Both the position numbers and the translations under genes were made by a program. A stretch of 64,000 nt of DNA from Io17-Chloro-G2 sp965226825 (GTDB lineage: Bacteria; Chloroflexota; Dehalococcoidia; Lucifugimonadales; UBA3495): NCBI GenBank assembly GCA_965226825.1, contig CBDDED010000003.1, positions 1,240,001-1,304,000 on the forward strand, in the 5' to 3' direction. Positions within the stretch are counted from its first letter, which is position 1, and each line of letters opens with the position of its first letter. Under the pieces are notes generated by a model. The model was not told the DNA's origin and did not search any database. It saw only the letters and a list, made by a program, of their open reading frames with translations. Positions 1-9,532 of this stretch are shown piece by piece.

Positions 1-2
1 TG

Positions 3-655
3 GCACCGGACGGCTCTGATGTGAAACTCGTTAGTCCATTGGTGAACGTGTTGGCTCACCCTCCGGCATGGTCTCCCGATGGGAGCCGCCTGGCTTTCGT
101 AAGTTGGCTGGATGAAACCAGGGCTAATTTCCCTCTCTACGCCTACGTTGTAGGAGCCGACGGATCTGGTCTCACCAGGATAGGACCGTCGCAGACCCGC
201 CCTACCTGGTCACCCGATGGCCGGCACATCGCGTTCATATGGTCGAAGGACCGTGGCTGGGCGATGTGTACGGCCAAGGCCGACGGTTCTGAATTGGCCA
301 AGGTGATGGACATTGAGTACCATCCTTCTCGCTACGACCCGCACCTGTATCTGGAGTGGTCCCCGGACGGCACTCAATTGCTCCTATCCGGTGGCGGGAC
401 CAAGGTCTCCGTCGTCAATGTCGACGGCTCGGACTTACGAATGTGGGAACATCTAGGTGTGATCTACGCCTCGTGGTCGCCCGACGGCACCAGGGTCGCC
501 TACTTGCCGTGGGACCCCCTATGGGTCGCCACGAAAAGCCTGACAAGAGCGCTGTCCGGATCGTGTTGGCAACCGCCAATCCCGATTGGTCAGACACGAG
601 AGCCGTGGTCATTGAGCGCGAAGGGGAGCCGCCTAGGGCTGCTCAGCCCAAGTGA
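3..655 (+). pseudogene. TolB/WD40-like beta-propeller protein, 5'-partial and frameshifted
   Basis: This is the 3' part of a gene that starts before the window: the reading frame is open from base 3, and the GTG at 21 is only an internal codon (upstream codons read APDGSD). It holds four PD40-type blades, each with a W-S-P-D-G core (AWSPDGSRLAFVS, TWSPDGRHIAFIW, EWSPDGTQLLLSG, SWSPDGTRVAYLP). Such propellers are usually periplasmic or extracellular binding scaffolds. After the fourth blade the frame degenerates and runs on to a stop at 710. A different frame continues sensibly (VRIVLATANPDWSDTRAVV) to a stop at 655. The switch maps near the C5 run at 514-518, so there is a one-base indel: either a sequencing error or a broken gene. 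The ligand is unknown. Confidence 0.6.
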
Positions 656-710
656 AAGAGAATCGAAGCCGGGAAGATTGGAATGCCAACGCAAGAGCCT
701 GTCCTTTTGA

Positions 711-1407
711 GAGTATCGCCAACCATTCGCCCAATTCAGCGACTCTCCTCTACCGGCCAAGCGTAAGCGGGAGATTGCGCGGTCCAATTCTGTGCTAAAG
801 GAGCGGTACCTTGGCACTCCATGTAGAACCCGGAGAAAGCGCTGTCCTGCCGGGACTTTCGATTGTCCCCCGTCATTCCCGCCGCAGCGGGAATCCAGAG
901 CCCTGATTATGGGCCAAGACTGTTGTGCCAACTAACACGCGCCGGGTGGACGGGTTGACGTCCCAAGTGGAACATACCTGCAGACACGAACCAGGTTGGA
1001 TGGGGAAAGGGGCTCTGGATTCCCGTTGCGACGAGAATGACGGGGAGTAGAGATCCAAATGAGATACAGATTCCCGCTGCGGCGAGAATGACGGTAAGTA
1101 GGGATCCAAATGGGATCCAGAGTCCCGTTGCGGCAAGAGTGACGGGGGATTCGATGATAATCGAAAGACCCTGGATGCCCTTCCGGGTCATAGACATTAA
1201 CCCCCTCTACCGATAACATTTGTACGTGGTCAATTGCCATCTATTCCTGATCGACCCATCCACAATTGATTCAACCCTGATCGAAGCCGCGGGATTCTCC
1301 GGCAATCAGCGACGGCATTTTGGACATTTCCTTTCGACCAACCAGACTCGGGCAAACCTTGGGACAATCCCCTCGCACCGCCCGGACAGCAAACATTTAT
1401 TTCAGCC
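711..1407. other. Intergenic region, mostly dispersed repeat
   Basis: No gene is supported here. Bases 856-1167 are the nested repeat described separately. The short open frames on the minus strand are translations of that repeat (SPQRES and SRRSGN patterns recur) and are not believable proteins. Bases 1168-1407 lead into the isomerase gene; I see no clear promoter there. Confidence 0.6.
856..1167. repeat. Dispersed nested inverted repeat, copy A (MITE-like)
   Basis: The outer inverted repeat is CTTTCGATT (856-864) and AATCGAAAG (1159-1167). Inside it, a 33-bp near-perfect inverted repeat starts CGTCATTCCCGCCGCAGCGG at 871 and has its partner ending at 1042, enclosing a 172-bp core. To the right, a 51-bp unit (GATTCCCG...GAGAATGACGG...GATCCAAATG) is present three times, anchored at 1018, 1069 and 1120. 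Copy B at 48262-48522 has the same structure with two units and is exactly 51 bp shorter. It has no coding capacity, and looks like a non-autonomous mobile element or an extragenic palindromic repeat. Confidence 0.8.
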
Positions 1408-2490
1408 ATGATTGACCTGGATCAACCGGCTACTTATTCACGATGGGACCCCTCCGGGCTTGGCGCTCGGTTGCGCCGGCTTCCGGAGCAGTGCCGCGCC
1501 GGATGGCTTCAGGGCGAAGGGGTTGAGCCGCTGCATGATTGGGACCCGAGCGGCGTAGACAAAATCGTGGTTTGCGGGATGGGCGGATCGGCCATCGCCG
1601 GGAACCTGGTTTCCGATCTGATTGGCGCATCCTCGACTGATTTACGGCCCACCAGCTGTCCAATACTGGTGGTCCGAGGTATGGGATTTCCCTTTTCCTT
1701 AGACCAACGGAGCCTGGTAATTCCCTGTAGTCACTCGGGAAATACCTATGAAACCCTATCCCTGTTTCACCGGGCCGCAGAAGCCGACGCCCGGATTCTG
1801 GTAGTGGCCGGTTCCGGAAGGCTGGCAAAAGAAGCCTTGAAGCGGGACCTTCCCTTGCTCAAAATCGGCGTCAAGGGAGAGCCCCGCAGTTCTGTTGGTT
1901 ATAGCTTGATGTTGTTGGCCGCGGCCCTGTGCCAACACGGTCTGGCGACCCTTGACTCCCTAGTCGTGACATCGTCCATCGACGCTTTGGAAACAAAAGT
2001 GTCCCGGTTGACGGAAGACGTCCCAACCCGTGAAAACACGGCAAAGCAGTTGGCCCTGGCGCTCGCCGGTAAGGTGATCGCGGTGTATGGGGGCGGTCTC
2101 TTTGCGGGTATGGCCCGTCGATGGAAAACGCAGTTGAACGAAAACGCCAAGGCGTGGGCCTTTTTCGAAGAAATTCCAGAATTGCTGCACAACGCGGTAG
2201 AAGCCTTCACGCAGCCTCCGGGCGGCCCCGGCTTGGCCGTTGCCTTGCTCCAACCCAGCGTAGAGGGTGACCCGCTGTCTGCCCATTACGCTGGGGCAGA
2301 AACCATCCTGGCAGACAGCGGCGTTCCGATGGAAGTATTGAAGGGTGACCCCGTGGAAAGCCCTCTGGCCCAACTCCTGGGCATGTTGGCCTTGGGGGAC
2401 TACGTAAGCTACTACCTTGCCATGCTCAAGGGAGTGGACCCTTCACCGTCCCCCAGCATTGACAAGGCGAAGGACCTGTTAGCCCAGTAG
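1408..2490 (+). CDS. Bifunctional phosphoglucose/phosphomannose isomerase
   Basis: This SIS-domain isomerase of 360 residues matches the usual length of the PGI/PMI family (Pfam bact-PGI_C), which interconverts glucose-6-phosphate or mannose-6-phosphate with fructose-6-phosphate in the cytosol. The first SIS domain has the phosphosugar-binding loop VCGMGGSAIAGN (about residues 57-68) and PCSHSGNTYETLS (about 109-121). The C-terminal half has NENAKAWAFFEEIPELLHN, whose Glu and His are the conserved catalytic positions in this family. The ATG at 1408 is the first start consistent with the family N-terminus. It stands alone, convergent with the MFS gene. PGI/PMI bifunctionality is inferred from the family. 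Confidence 0.85.
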   Translation: MIDLDQPATYSRWDPSGLGARLRRLPEQCRAGWLQGEGVEPLHDWDPSGVDKIVVCGMGGSAIAGNLVSDLIGASSTDLRPTSCPILVVRGMGFPFSLDQRSLVIPCSHSGNTYETLSLFHRAAEADARILVVAGSGRLAKEALKRDLPLLKIGVKGEPRSSVGYSLMLLAAALCQHGLATLDSLVVTSSIDALETKVSRLTEDVPTRENTAKQLALALAGKVIAVYGGGLFAGMARRWKTQLNENAKAWAFFEEIPELLHNAVEAFTQPPGGPGLAVALLQPSVEGDPLSAHYAGAETILADSGVPMEVLKGDPVESPLAQLLGMLALGDYVSYYLAMLKGVDPSPSPSIDKAKDLLAQ

Positions 2491-2557
2491 ACGGCGCAGC
2501 CACGGCCCAGGCGAGCCTTCCCGCCCCCGACAGTCCACTCAGTGGGCAGACCCATGG

Positions 2558-3841
2558 TTAATGCGGGCGATGCGCCCCGTCGCCGTGTTCCTGGTGACTT
2601 TGCCCACCGTCTTCGGCAGATTGCAGGGGCACAACAAGCAGCACCAGGATAGCGGCGGCGAATAGCGCGGCTATGTAGTAAAAGGTGAGGTGGGGCGCAA
2701 TTCCGTACAGGTACCCACCGATTATGGGGGAGGAGGCCGCCATGCCAAACCTGGAGAAAGAGATAACGCCCAGGGTCGTCGCGGCGGGGCCGTCCCTGAC
2801 CAGGTCGAGGGCTGCCGCGGTCAGAATGGGCTGGTCACTGAATACAAAGGTCCCGATCAGTGCAATCAACACCGGCAGCATGATGCCTTCACCGAAGGGC
2901 ACCAGCAACAGGGTCAGCACGGCCAACCACACCATGCCGGGAATCAACACCGGCTTTCTTCCCACCCGGTCCGACAGGTAGCCCATCACGGGCGTGGAGA
3001 AAATCCCAACCAGCACCAGCAGGGACATGTACAGACCCCGGCCACCGGGGCTAAGGCCCGCCTCGTCCGCCAGGTACAGGGGCAGGAACGTCAGAAAGCT
3101 GATGAACGCCATGCCCCTGAGCCCGGCCACCAGCACTATGCCCCAAATCCTGGGCTGGCGGAACAGGCTCTTGGTCTGAGCCACCTGCGAGGCCAGGTCC
3201 GGCCGGGTCTGGGCTTCCGGCTGTCCGCTCCTGCCGATGTCCCGGAACGCCCAGAAGACCACGAAAGCCAGGAAGAGAGGGACGGCAGCGTAAATCTCCA
3301 GGATGTGCTGCCAGGTCAAGACCCCCAGAAGAACTCCGGTAACCAGCGGAGCGGCAGCATCCCCAATCTGCCCTCCGACTCCGTGGAAAGAAAGGACGGA
3401 ACCCCTACGGTGAGAAAAGTGGTGGGAAAGGGCCGCTATTCCGGGCAGGTGCCACAAAGAGGCGGCAACGGCCACAACGCCCATTCCGACCAGCAACACC
3501 ACGTAGACCGGGGCCAGCCCCATCAGCAGCCAGCCGAGGCCAAAAGCACCCATGCACAAGGCCAGCACCAGTCCCCAGTGCCGCCGCAACAGGTCGGTAA
3601 CCACGCCCCCCGGCAAAGCCACCACCCCGGAGACGAGCTCCCGCACGCTGGTGATGCCGCCGACCTGCAGTTCAGTCAGCAGGAAAGCGTCCCGCACCTC
3701 CGGCAGCATTACCAGGAAGCTCTGAGTGAACCAGTGGAAGACGCCGTGGCCCGAAGTGATGCCGCCAAGAATGAAGGGGCCGGTCCTCCGTACGCCTCCC
3801 TGCTGATGCGCTTCCTCTACGTGGGGATGTGTTTCGGCCAT
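2558..3841 (-). CDS. MFS transporter
   Basis: Major facilitator superfamily permease, about 427 residues from the preferred start. An in-frame extension to 4012 exists but would run into the divergent ligA start, and its sequence is not hydrophobic. The protein begins MAETHPHVEEAHQQ, and the first membrane helix follows GPFILGG. About 12 hydrophobic segments are visible. The central loop carries RDIGRSGQPEAQTR, and the helix 8-9 loop has GYLSDRVGRKPVLIPG, the classic MFS DRxGRK signature. The tail is rich in His and Glu (QSHQEHGDGAHRPH), which could bind metal. The substrate cannot be told. It is transcribed divergently from ligA and convergently with the isomerase. Confidence 0.8.
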   Translation of the reverse strand: MAETHPHVEEAHQQGGVRRTGPFILGGITSGHGVFHWFTQSFLVMLPEVRDAFLLTELQVGGITSVRELVSGVVALPGGVVTDLLRRHWGLVLALCMGAFGLGWLLMGLAPVYVVLLVGMGVVAVAASLWHLPGIAALSHHFSHRRGSVLSFHGVGGQIGDAAAPLVTGVLLGVLTWQHILEIYAAVPLFLAFVVFWAFRDIGRSGQPEAQTRPDLASQVAQTKSLFRQPRIWGIVLVAGLRGMAFISFLTFLPLYLADEAGLSPGGRGLYMSLLVLVGIFSTPVMGYLSDRVGRKPVLIPGMVWLAVLTLLLVPFGEGIMLPVLIALIGTFVFSDQPILTAAALDLVRDGPAATTLGVISFSRFGMAASSPIIGGYLYGIAPHLTFYYIAALFAAAILVLLVVPLQSAEDGGQSHQEHGDGAHRPH

Positions 3842-3946
3842 AATCGTACAATCCGAGCCTGCGGAATCGTCTTGCCGGAATGTTATCATAATCCTCCGCG
3901 GAGACTCTTCGTGTCTAAAACCACATTGTCGTAACGAGAGCGCATC

Positions 3947-6037
3947 ATGGCTGAAACAGATGACGCCCGGCGGGCAGACGAAATCACCCGGGAAATCAAC
4001 TACCACAACCACCGGTATTACGTACTGGATGACCCAAGCATCACCGACGGCGAGTATGACGTGTTGATGCAGGAACTACGCCGGCTGGAAACGGAAAATC
4101 CCGACCTGGTTACACCTCAATCCCCAACCCAACGGGTGGGCGGCGCCCCCGCTGCCGGATTCACCCAGGTGCAGCACCGGCAACCCATGTTGAGCCTGGC
4201 CAACGCCTTCAACGTCGAGGACCTGGAGGGGTGGCTGCGGAGGGTCAAGAACCTTCTCGATGGCGCCGACTTCCCCTTGGCCTGCGAGTTGAAAATCGAC
4301 GGGCTGGCCGTGAGTCTCACCTACGAGAACGGCATCTTGACCCAGGGCGCCACCCGGGGCGACGGCAGCACCGGCGAAGACGTAACTCAAAACATTCGGA
4401 CCATCCGGAGTATCCCCGTCGCGCTGATGGGAGAGCCTCCGGAACGGCTGGAAGTCAGGGGAGAGGTCTATCTGCCGATCGAAGAATTCGACCGCGTCAA
4501 CGAGGAGCGCGCCGGGCAGGGAGAACCGCTGTACGCCAACCCTCGAAACACCGGCGCCGGCAGTTTGCGCCAGTTGGACCCCAAAATCACCGCCAGCCGC
4601 AACCTCCAAATTTGGGTCTATTCGATGGGAGAAATTGGAGGAGAAATTGGGGACGAAACCAGTCAGGCTTCCCGGCCTGATTCCCACTGGGATGCCCTGG
4701 AGTGGTTGCAGTCCCTTGGCTTTCGCACCAACCCACACAACCGGTTGTGCTCAACCCTGGATGACGTTGTCGACTACTATCAGTCCTGGTTGGAGCAACG
4801 CCACAGCCTGCCCTATCAGGTGGACGGCGTGGTCATCAAGGTTTCTCCCTTCAACTATCAGGAGTCCCTTGGCGTGGTGGGCCGTGAGCCCCGGTGGGCC
4901 ATCGCCTACAAGTTCCCGGCGGAGCAGGCCACCACCCGGCTGAAGAATATTGGGATTAACGTGGGCCGCACCGGCAGCCTGAACCCCTACGCAATGCTGG
5001 AGCCGGTTGTGGTCAGCGGCGCTACGGTCAAGCAGGCTTCGCTGCACAACGAGGAGGACATCAACCGCAAGGACATCCGTGTAGGAGACTGGGTCATAAT
5101 TGAACGTGCCGGAGATGTGATTCCTCACGTGGTTGGCCCGGTCGCTTCCCGCCGAGACGGCAGCGAGCAGGTTTTCCGAATGCCTGAAGCTTGCCCGGTC
5201 TGCGGGACGACGGTGATAAAGCCCGCCGACGAAGCTATGCACCGGTGTCCCAACAGTTCATGCCCGGTCCAATTCTTCGAGCTGCTCAAGCACTTTGTCA
5301 GCAAGGGCGCCATGGACATCGACGGTCTGGGGGAGCAGTGGTGCCGCATCCTCATCGACCAAGGGCTGGTCTCCGACGTGGCAGACCTCTACTACCTCAA
5401 AAAAGAGCAATTGCTCCACCTGGAGCGAATGGGCGACAAGCTGGCGACTAAGATCACAGACAATATCGAGGCCAGCAAGGCGCGCCCGCTGCCGAGGCTG
5501 CTGTTTGCGTTGGGTATACTCCACGTTGGTTCGGAAATCGCCGAGTTGTTGTCCCAACGGTTCCCCAATCTGGAGGCCTTGGCCCAAGCGAGCGAAGAGG
5601 ACCTCACGGAAATCGCCGGCATCGGGCCAAAGATAGCCGAGAGCGTAGTCTCCTACTTCAAGGTGGCGGCAAACCTGGATGTCATCGCCAAATTAGCCGC
5701 CGCGAGCGTGAACCCAACACAGGAAATCAACGTCCCAGAGACACTCGAAGATTTGCCATGGCGCGGCCTGACTTTCGTGGTTACCGGGACTCTTTCCGCA
5801 TTCAGTAGGAAGGAAGGGGAAACCCGAATTAAGGCCCTGGGCGGTGGTGTGACCTCGTCCGTATCCGCCAGGACAAATTACCTGGTGGCCGGAGAGTCTG
5901 CCGGCTCCAAGCTAAACGCCGCCATCAAACTAAACACACCGGTCTTGGACGAAGCCGCTTTTTTGGCCCTGTTGGATGACCCGGCGTCCGCCAGAGACGT
6001 TTCCGCGTTGCCGGAGGAATCGACATCAACGGTCTGA
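3947..6037 (+). CDS. ligA: NAD+-dependent DNA ligase
   Basis: Full-length bacterial LigA (696 residues), which seals nicks in replication and repair using NAD+. In order: domain Ia (YYVLDDPSITDGEYD, which binds the NMN moiety); adenylation domain with CELKIDGLAVS, where K116 is the AMP-accepting lysine; OB fold; a zinc finger with four Cys (CPVCGTT...HRCPNSSCPVQ, around residues 420-445); helix-hairpin-helix repeats (AGIGPKIAESV); and a C-terminal BRCT domain (LTFVVTGTLSAFSRKE). The ATG at 3947 gives the normal N-terminus. pth follows about 120 bp downstream on the same strand. All key residues are present. Confidence 0.97.
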   Translation: MAETDDARRADEITREINYHNHRYYVLDDPSITDGEYDVLMQELRRLETENPDLVTPQSPTQRVGGAPAAGFTQVQHRQPMLSLANAFNVEDLEGWLRRVKNLLDGADFPLACELKIDGLAVSLTYENGILTQGATRGDGSTGEDVTQNIRTIRSIPVALMGEPPERLEVRGEVYLPIEEFDRVNEERAGQGEPLYANPRNTGAGSLRQLDPKITASRNLQIWVYSMGEIGGEIGDETSQASRPDSHWDALEWLQSLGFRTNPHNRLCSTLDDVVDYYQSWLEQRHSLPYQVDGVVIKVSPFNYQESLGVVGREPRWAIAYKFPAEQATTRLKNIGINVGRTGSLNPYAMLEPVVVSGATVKQASLHNEEDINRKDIRVGDWVIIERAGDVIPHVVGPVASRRDGSEQVFRMPEACPVCGTTVIKPADEAMHRCPNSSCPVQFFELLKHFVSKGAMDIDGLGEQWCRILIDQGLVSDVADLYYLKKEQLLHLERMGDKLATKITDNIEASKARPLPRLLFALGILHVGSEIAELLSQRFPNLEALAQASEEDLTEIAGIGPKIAESVVSYFKVAANLDVIAKLAAASVNPTQEINVPETLEDLPWRGLTFVVTGTLSAFSRKEGETRIKALGGGVTSSVSARTNYLVAGESAGSKLNAAIKLNTPVLDEAAFLALLDDPASARDVSALPEESTSTV

Positions 6038-6158
6038 GCTACTATCGCAGCAAGTTGCAGAAACCCCGGGGCCGGTTTGTCTCCCGCATAGTTGGCCTCC
6101 GGACGCAATTGCCGGGCGGCACCAGGACAGCATCCCACCCAGTGATGCCGGTCAGACG

Positions 6159-6728
6159 ATGCTCATAGTCGTCGGTCTGGGCAACCCTGGCCCCCGGTAC
6201 CAATCAACCAGGCACAACGTTGGATTCCGGTGCGTGGACCTGCTGGCAGCGCGGTGGGGAATCCAGTTGACCGACCGGCGGGAAAAGGCGGTGTTGGCCC
6301 AGGGATTCCAACGCAGGGAGAAGATCGTACTGGCGAAACCCCGAACGTTCATGAACAACAGCGGCGAAGCCGTGAAGTATTTGCTGACCCGGTTCGGCGG
6401 GTCGCCCAGGGGTTTGCTCGTGATCTATGACGACATGGAGTTGCCTTTGGGGCATCTGAGGTTGCGGGTTTCCGGCAGCGGCGGCAATCATAACGGCATG
6501 CGGTCTATAGTCGGGGCCGTCCAGACCCAGGAGATTCCGAGATTGCGAATAGGCATCGGGCCGCCCCCGCCGGGCCAGGAAACCACCCCTTATGTTTTGG
6601 GAGCGTTTGAACCGGGCGAGGAGAAAACCGTGGCTGAATCGTTGGTCAGCGCCGCCGACGCCGTTGACTGCATTCTGGCGGAATCTATCGATGTTGCAAT
6701 GAACCGGTTCAACCAGAGGCCGCAATGA
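6159..6728 (+). CDS. pth: Peptidyl-tRNA hydrolase
   Basis: Pth releases tRNA from peptidyl-tRNAs that drop off the ribosome. The ATG at 6159 gives 189 residues, the normal size, beginning MLIVVGLGNPGPRYQSTRHN. The longer open frame back to 5976 overlaps the ligA 3' end and adds only nonhomologous sequence. The catalytic His is in TRHNVGF, the conserved Asn-bearing KPRTFMNNSGE follows, and the Asp is in VIYDDMELPLG. GSGGNHNGMRSI is also typical. It lies between ligA and a lipoprotein gene on the same strand. Confidence 0.95.
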   Translation: MLIVVGLGNPGPRYQSTRHNVGFRCVDLLAARWGIQLTDRREKAVLAQGFQRREKIVLAKPRTFMNNSGEAVKYLLTRFGGSPRGLLVIYDDMELPLGHLRLRVSGSGGNHNGMRSIVGAVQTQEIPRLRIGIGPPPPGQETTPYVLGAFEPGEEKTVAESLVSAADAVDCILAESIDVAMNRFNQRPQ

Positions 6729-6737
6729 CCTGCCGGG

Positions 6738-8813
6738 ATGCGACGCGTCACCCGCTCCTACCCAGACATAGCCCCGTGTACTGAACCCAAGGCGTTTCCT
6801 TTGAAACCAATCTTCGGGAATTTCGTCCCTCTTCCCATCGCTATTATGTTGGTCTTGCTTGCCGTATCCGGTTTGTCGGCGTGTCGTACTGGGTTGGAAC
6901 CTGCTGCCTTACCCGCGGAAAAAGACGCGACTGCCATCACGACAGAAACCGAACTGCCTGCCCGCAACTCCACGCCCAGCCCAACGACCGCTCTGCCAAC
7001 TTTGGTCCCTGACGAGAAGATTGCTACAAACGCGGGCCCCGACGTCAGCCCGGAGCCTCCACCGAGTTTACAGCAGTTCCCAGATCCCCCGGAACGCGAC
7101 CTTTACCGCTTGGCCGCCCAACTGAAACCTGGAATACCAGCCGACCTGCCCCGCGTCGTCAACGAAAAGCCGGTTTCCTATCAGCAGGGCCGGCAGGACA
7201 CATTCTGGCTGCTGGATCTGGATACTCTGGAATACTACCAGGCCACTTTTGACCTGCGCCTGGTAACACCCCACGGTTACTGGTACGTGGACCAGGAGCA
7301 AGAGGTGCGACAAGAGGACCTGGAGGAAGCTGCCCGGGAATTCGAGGACCACATCTATCCAGGCGTGACGGCCATTTTCGGCGCGGAATGGTCCCCCGGC
7401 GTGGACAACGACCCTCACCTGAACATATTGAACAGCCGGCTGCGCGGGGCCGGCGGCTATTTCAGCTCCTCGGACGAGTATCCCCTCCTGATCTCCCCTT
7501 ATAGCAACCAAAGGGAGATCATATATATGAACATCGGCGCTTTTCCTATCAGCACAGAAGCATACCTGGGCGTTCTGGCCCACGAGCTTCAGCACGCCGT
7601 TCACTGGAACGCCGACGCCTCCGAAGACACTTGGGTGAATGAAGGCCTGTCCGACCTGGCCGTGGCTTTGCTGGGCTACGGGAGCGGCAGTTCCTTCAGG
7701 TTCCTCAGCTCTGGACCAACTTCCATGGTGCATTGGCCCATTTCCGGCATCGGAAGCCGCGCCAACTATGGAGCGGCATCCTTATTCATGCAGTACCTGG
7801 TAGAACACTACGGCAATTCCGCGGACCTGACGCCGTTGGTCGAGCAGGCAGCGGATGGAATTGCGGGGATAAACGCATACCTCAAAGAGCTAGGACACCG
7901 TGTAACTTTCCGGCAAGTATTTGAGGACTGGGGCGTCGCGAATTTCCTGGACCGGTTCCAGCCGGATCTCACCGATGGCCCCTACACCTATGCCAACTTG
8001 AACGCCGGGACCACTCCAACCAGAATCTTGGATTCAACCTCAAGCCTGCAATCAACGCTGCCCCAATTCTCAACCGAATATATCCAAATCCGAGCTGAAT
8101 CAGGGCCTATTCGGATCGTGTTTCAGGGCCCCAGCCACGTTCCGCTGCTGCCCGTAGAGGTTGGCGCCGACGGTTGCTGGTGGAGCAACGTTGGCGACTC
8201 CATTGATTCCAAGTTAACCCGGGCCTTGGACATATCCGACACACCCAGTCCCAGTCTGAGTTACCGGATCTGGTACGAGTTGGAAGAGGACTGGGACTAC
8301 GCCTACGTGCTGGTGTCCCTGGACGAAGGAAAAACCTGGGAGATAGTCGAAACCGACTATACATCCCCTTCAAATCCCGTAGGCCACAGCTTTGGTCCCG
8401 GCTACACCGGAGAGAGCGGAGAGTGGTTGACCGAAAACCTCGACCTTGGCAAGTACTCCGCGCAACAGATACTGCTCCGGTTCCAGTACATAACCGACGA
8501 CGCCATCAACGGCTCAGGACTCTGCTTAAAGGATTTTGCCGGCAACGGAGCGGGAAACTGGCAAGAAGGATGGCAAGCGGAGGGCTTCGTGCTGGTGGAT
8601 AACCTGACCCCGCAGCAATTCTCGGTGCAGGTCATTCAGGTCGGCACCGACAGCCAGGTAACCGCAATGGATCTAGACTCCCGGAATTCAGGCGCGTTGA
8701 CAATTGATCGACCCGAGAAATCGGACCGGCTGGTGGTGGCAGTGGGGGCCTTGGCCGCCAAAACCCGGCAACAGGCCAGCTACGAGCTGACAGTGGAGCA
8801 ATCGAGGCCATAG
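6738..8813 (+). CDS. Secreted lipoprotein with HExxH metalloprotease domain (M6/immune-inhibitor-like)
   Basis: A 691-residue exported protein. A hydrophobic segment ends in the lipobox LSAC (about residues 46-49), followed by a Thr/Pro-rich linker. The zinc protease motif is HELQH at residues 282-286, with E302 in NEGLSDLA, i.e. HExxH plus a Glu 16 residues on, as in gluzincins. The C-terminal part (EDWDYAYVLVSLDEGKTWE) resembles the jelly-roll-like region of immune inhibitor A proteases. It starts 9 bp after pth. The ATG at 6738 precedes a long n-region; a later start, such as the TTG at 6801, would give a more usual lipoprotein signal. Probable role: extracellular protein degradation. The exact family is uncertain. 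Confidence 0.75.
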   Translation: MRRVTRSYPDIAPCTEPKAFPLKPIFGNFVPLPIAIMLVLLAVSGLSACRTGLEPAALPAEKDATAITTETELPARNSTPSPTTALPTLVPDEKIATNAGPDVSPEPPPSLQQFPDPPERDLYRLAAQLKPGIPADLPRVVNEKPVSYQQGRQDTFWLLDLDTLEYYQATFDLRLVTPHGYWYVDQEQEVRQEDLEEAAREFEDHIYPGVTAIFGAEWSPGVDNDPHLNILNSRLRGAGGYFSSSDEYPLLISPYSNQREIIYMNIGAFPISTEAYLGVLAHELQHAVHWNADASEDTWVNEGLSDLAVALLGYGSGSSFRFLSSGPTSMVHWPISGIGSRANYGAASLFMQYLVEHYGNSADLTPLVEQAADGIAGINAYLKELGHRVTFRQVFEDWGVANFLDRFQPDLTDGPYTYANLNAGTTPTRILDSTSSLQSTLPQFSTEYIQIRAESGPIRIVFQGPSHVPLLPVEVGADGCWWSNVGDSIDSKLTRALDISDTPSPSLSYRIWYELEEDWDYAYVLVSLDEGKTWEIVETDYTSPSNPVGHSFGPGYTGESGEWLTENLDLGKYSAQQILLRFQYITDDAINGSGLCLKDFAGNGAGNWQEGWQAEGFVLVDNLTPQQFSVQVIQVGTDSQVTAMDLDSRNSGALTIDRPEKSDRLVVAVGALAAKTRQQASYELTVEQSRP

Positions 8814-8920
8814 CACCGGGTGGCACCCATGCAGGCACGCCAACAATTGATGCCCGTTAATCTGGGATTCCGGGGCACCCGGAGCGCGCCAACCGGGTTA
8901 GGCACGGTGGGTACTGTTCC

Positions 8921-8967
8921 AAAAAAACCGACCCATTCCAGTTGTTTTGCAACTAAGGATGGGTCGG
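8921..8967 (-). terminator. Intrinsic terminator of microprotein copy 1
   Basis: On the minus strand CCGACCCAT and ATGGGTCGG (8959-8967 with 8928-8936) form a 9-bp stem, followed directly by seven T (8921-8927). The inner loop also pairs (AGTTG with CAACT). This is a textbook rho-independent terminator. Confidence 0.85.
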
Positions 8968-9025
8968 CTATGTGTTCCAGTTGGCGCTTGTTTAACGGGT
9001 TACATAGTAACCCAGAGGAGCAGGC

Positions 9026-9109
9026 TTACTTGCGGAGCAATTTAGAGGGAAGCACCACCCACAGTCCGAAGAGCCCGATAAATACACCTGCTGCAACGAT
9101 GGCTTCCAT
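9026..9109 (-). CDS. 27-residue single-pass membrane microprotein, copy 1
   Basis: This ORF is too short for usual gene finders. Reading the minus strand from the ATG at 9109 gives a peptide that starts MEAIVAAGVFIGL, continues with a hydrophobic helix ending WVVLP, and closes with SKLLRK before TAA. A GGAGG site lies 5 nt before the ATG. The layout (acidic N-terminus, about 18 hydrophobic residues, basic tail) fits a single membrane helix with the basic end inside, like small subunits of transporters or oxidases. Its own terminator lies downstream. I do not recognise a family. The nearest minus-strand gene upstream is amtB, but amtB has its own terminator. Confidence 0.7.
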   Translation of the reverse strand: MEAIVAAGVFIGLFGLWVVLPSKLLRK

Positions 9110-9428
9110 GATTGCCTCCACAAATAACTTACAACTCTATTTTAGACAGTGGTGTTACAACCATTTTTCCTGTTTGTTAAATTCTCGTTACAAATTCCCA
9201 GTATTGGGACCGACCCCTGCCGGGAAACTTCTGAACTAACCCCTCGGGCAAGTCGTGGTTAACGCCATGGCCAGGTTGGAAAACAAATCAACCCCAAAGC
9301 AACGCCCCATTTCTATACTGATTCGTGGCCTTCACAAGGCCATGGTCGATCCCCGTCCCAACAGCGACCAGGACCCCTCCCCACCCCTGTGTGCCTCGCC
9401 AACTCACTAACCCTGCCTTGAATGTTGC

Positions 9429-9474
9429 AAAAAAACCGACCCATTCCAGTTGCCTTGCAACGAGGATGGGTCGG
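9429..9474 (-). terminator. Intrinsic terminator of microprotein copy 2
   Basis: Same stem as copy 1 (9466-9474 pairing with 9436-9444), followed on the minus strand by T7 (9429-9435). The loop differs from copy 1, but its GTTG/CAAC inner pairing is kept. Confidence 0.85.
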
Positions 9475-9532
9475 CTATGTGTTCCAGTTGGCGCTTGTTT
9501 AACGGGTTACGTAGTAACCCAGGGAACCCAGC

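Larger units (their letters stand above)
8921..9215 (-). repeat. Duplicated transcription unit, copy 1
   Basis: About 295 bp, nearly identical to 9429-9723 and offset by exactly 508 bp. Read on the minus strand it contains an AT-rich leader, a Shine-Dalgarno site, a 27-codon ORF, a GGGTTAC/GTAACCC hairpin and a terminator with a T7 tract. The two copies differ mainly in the terminator loop, where the stem bases are kept, and just after the small ORF. The coding part is identical. Confidence 0.85.

Noticed and set aside
873..1240. Three overlapping minus-strand open frames of 87-102 residues
   Set aside because: They are translations of the dispersed 51-bp repeat units, and similar ones appear at copy B.
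2690..3934. 414-residue open frame opposite the MFS gene
   Set aside because: Antisense to a clear transporter; the translation is low-complexity (Gln, His, Pro, Gly) and reflects the GC bias of the real gene.
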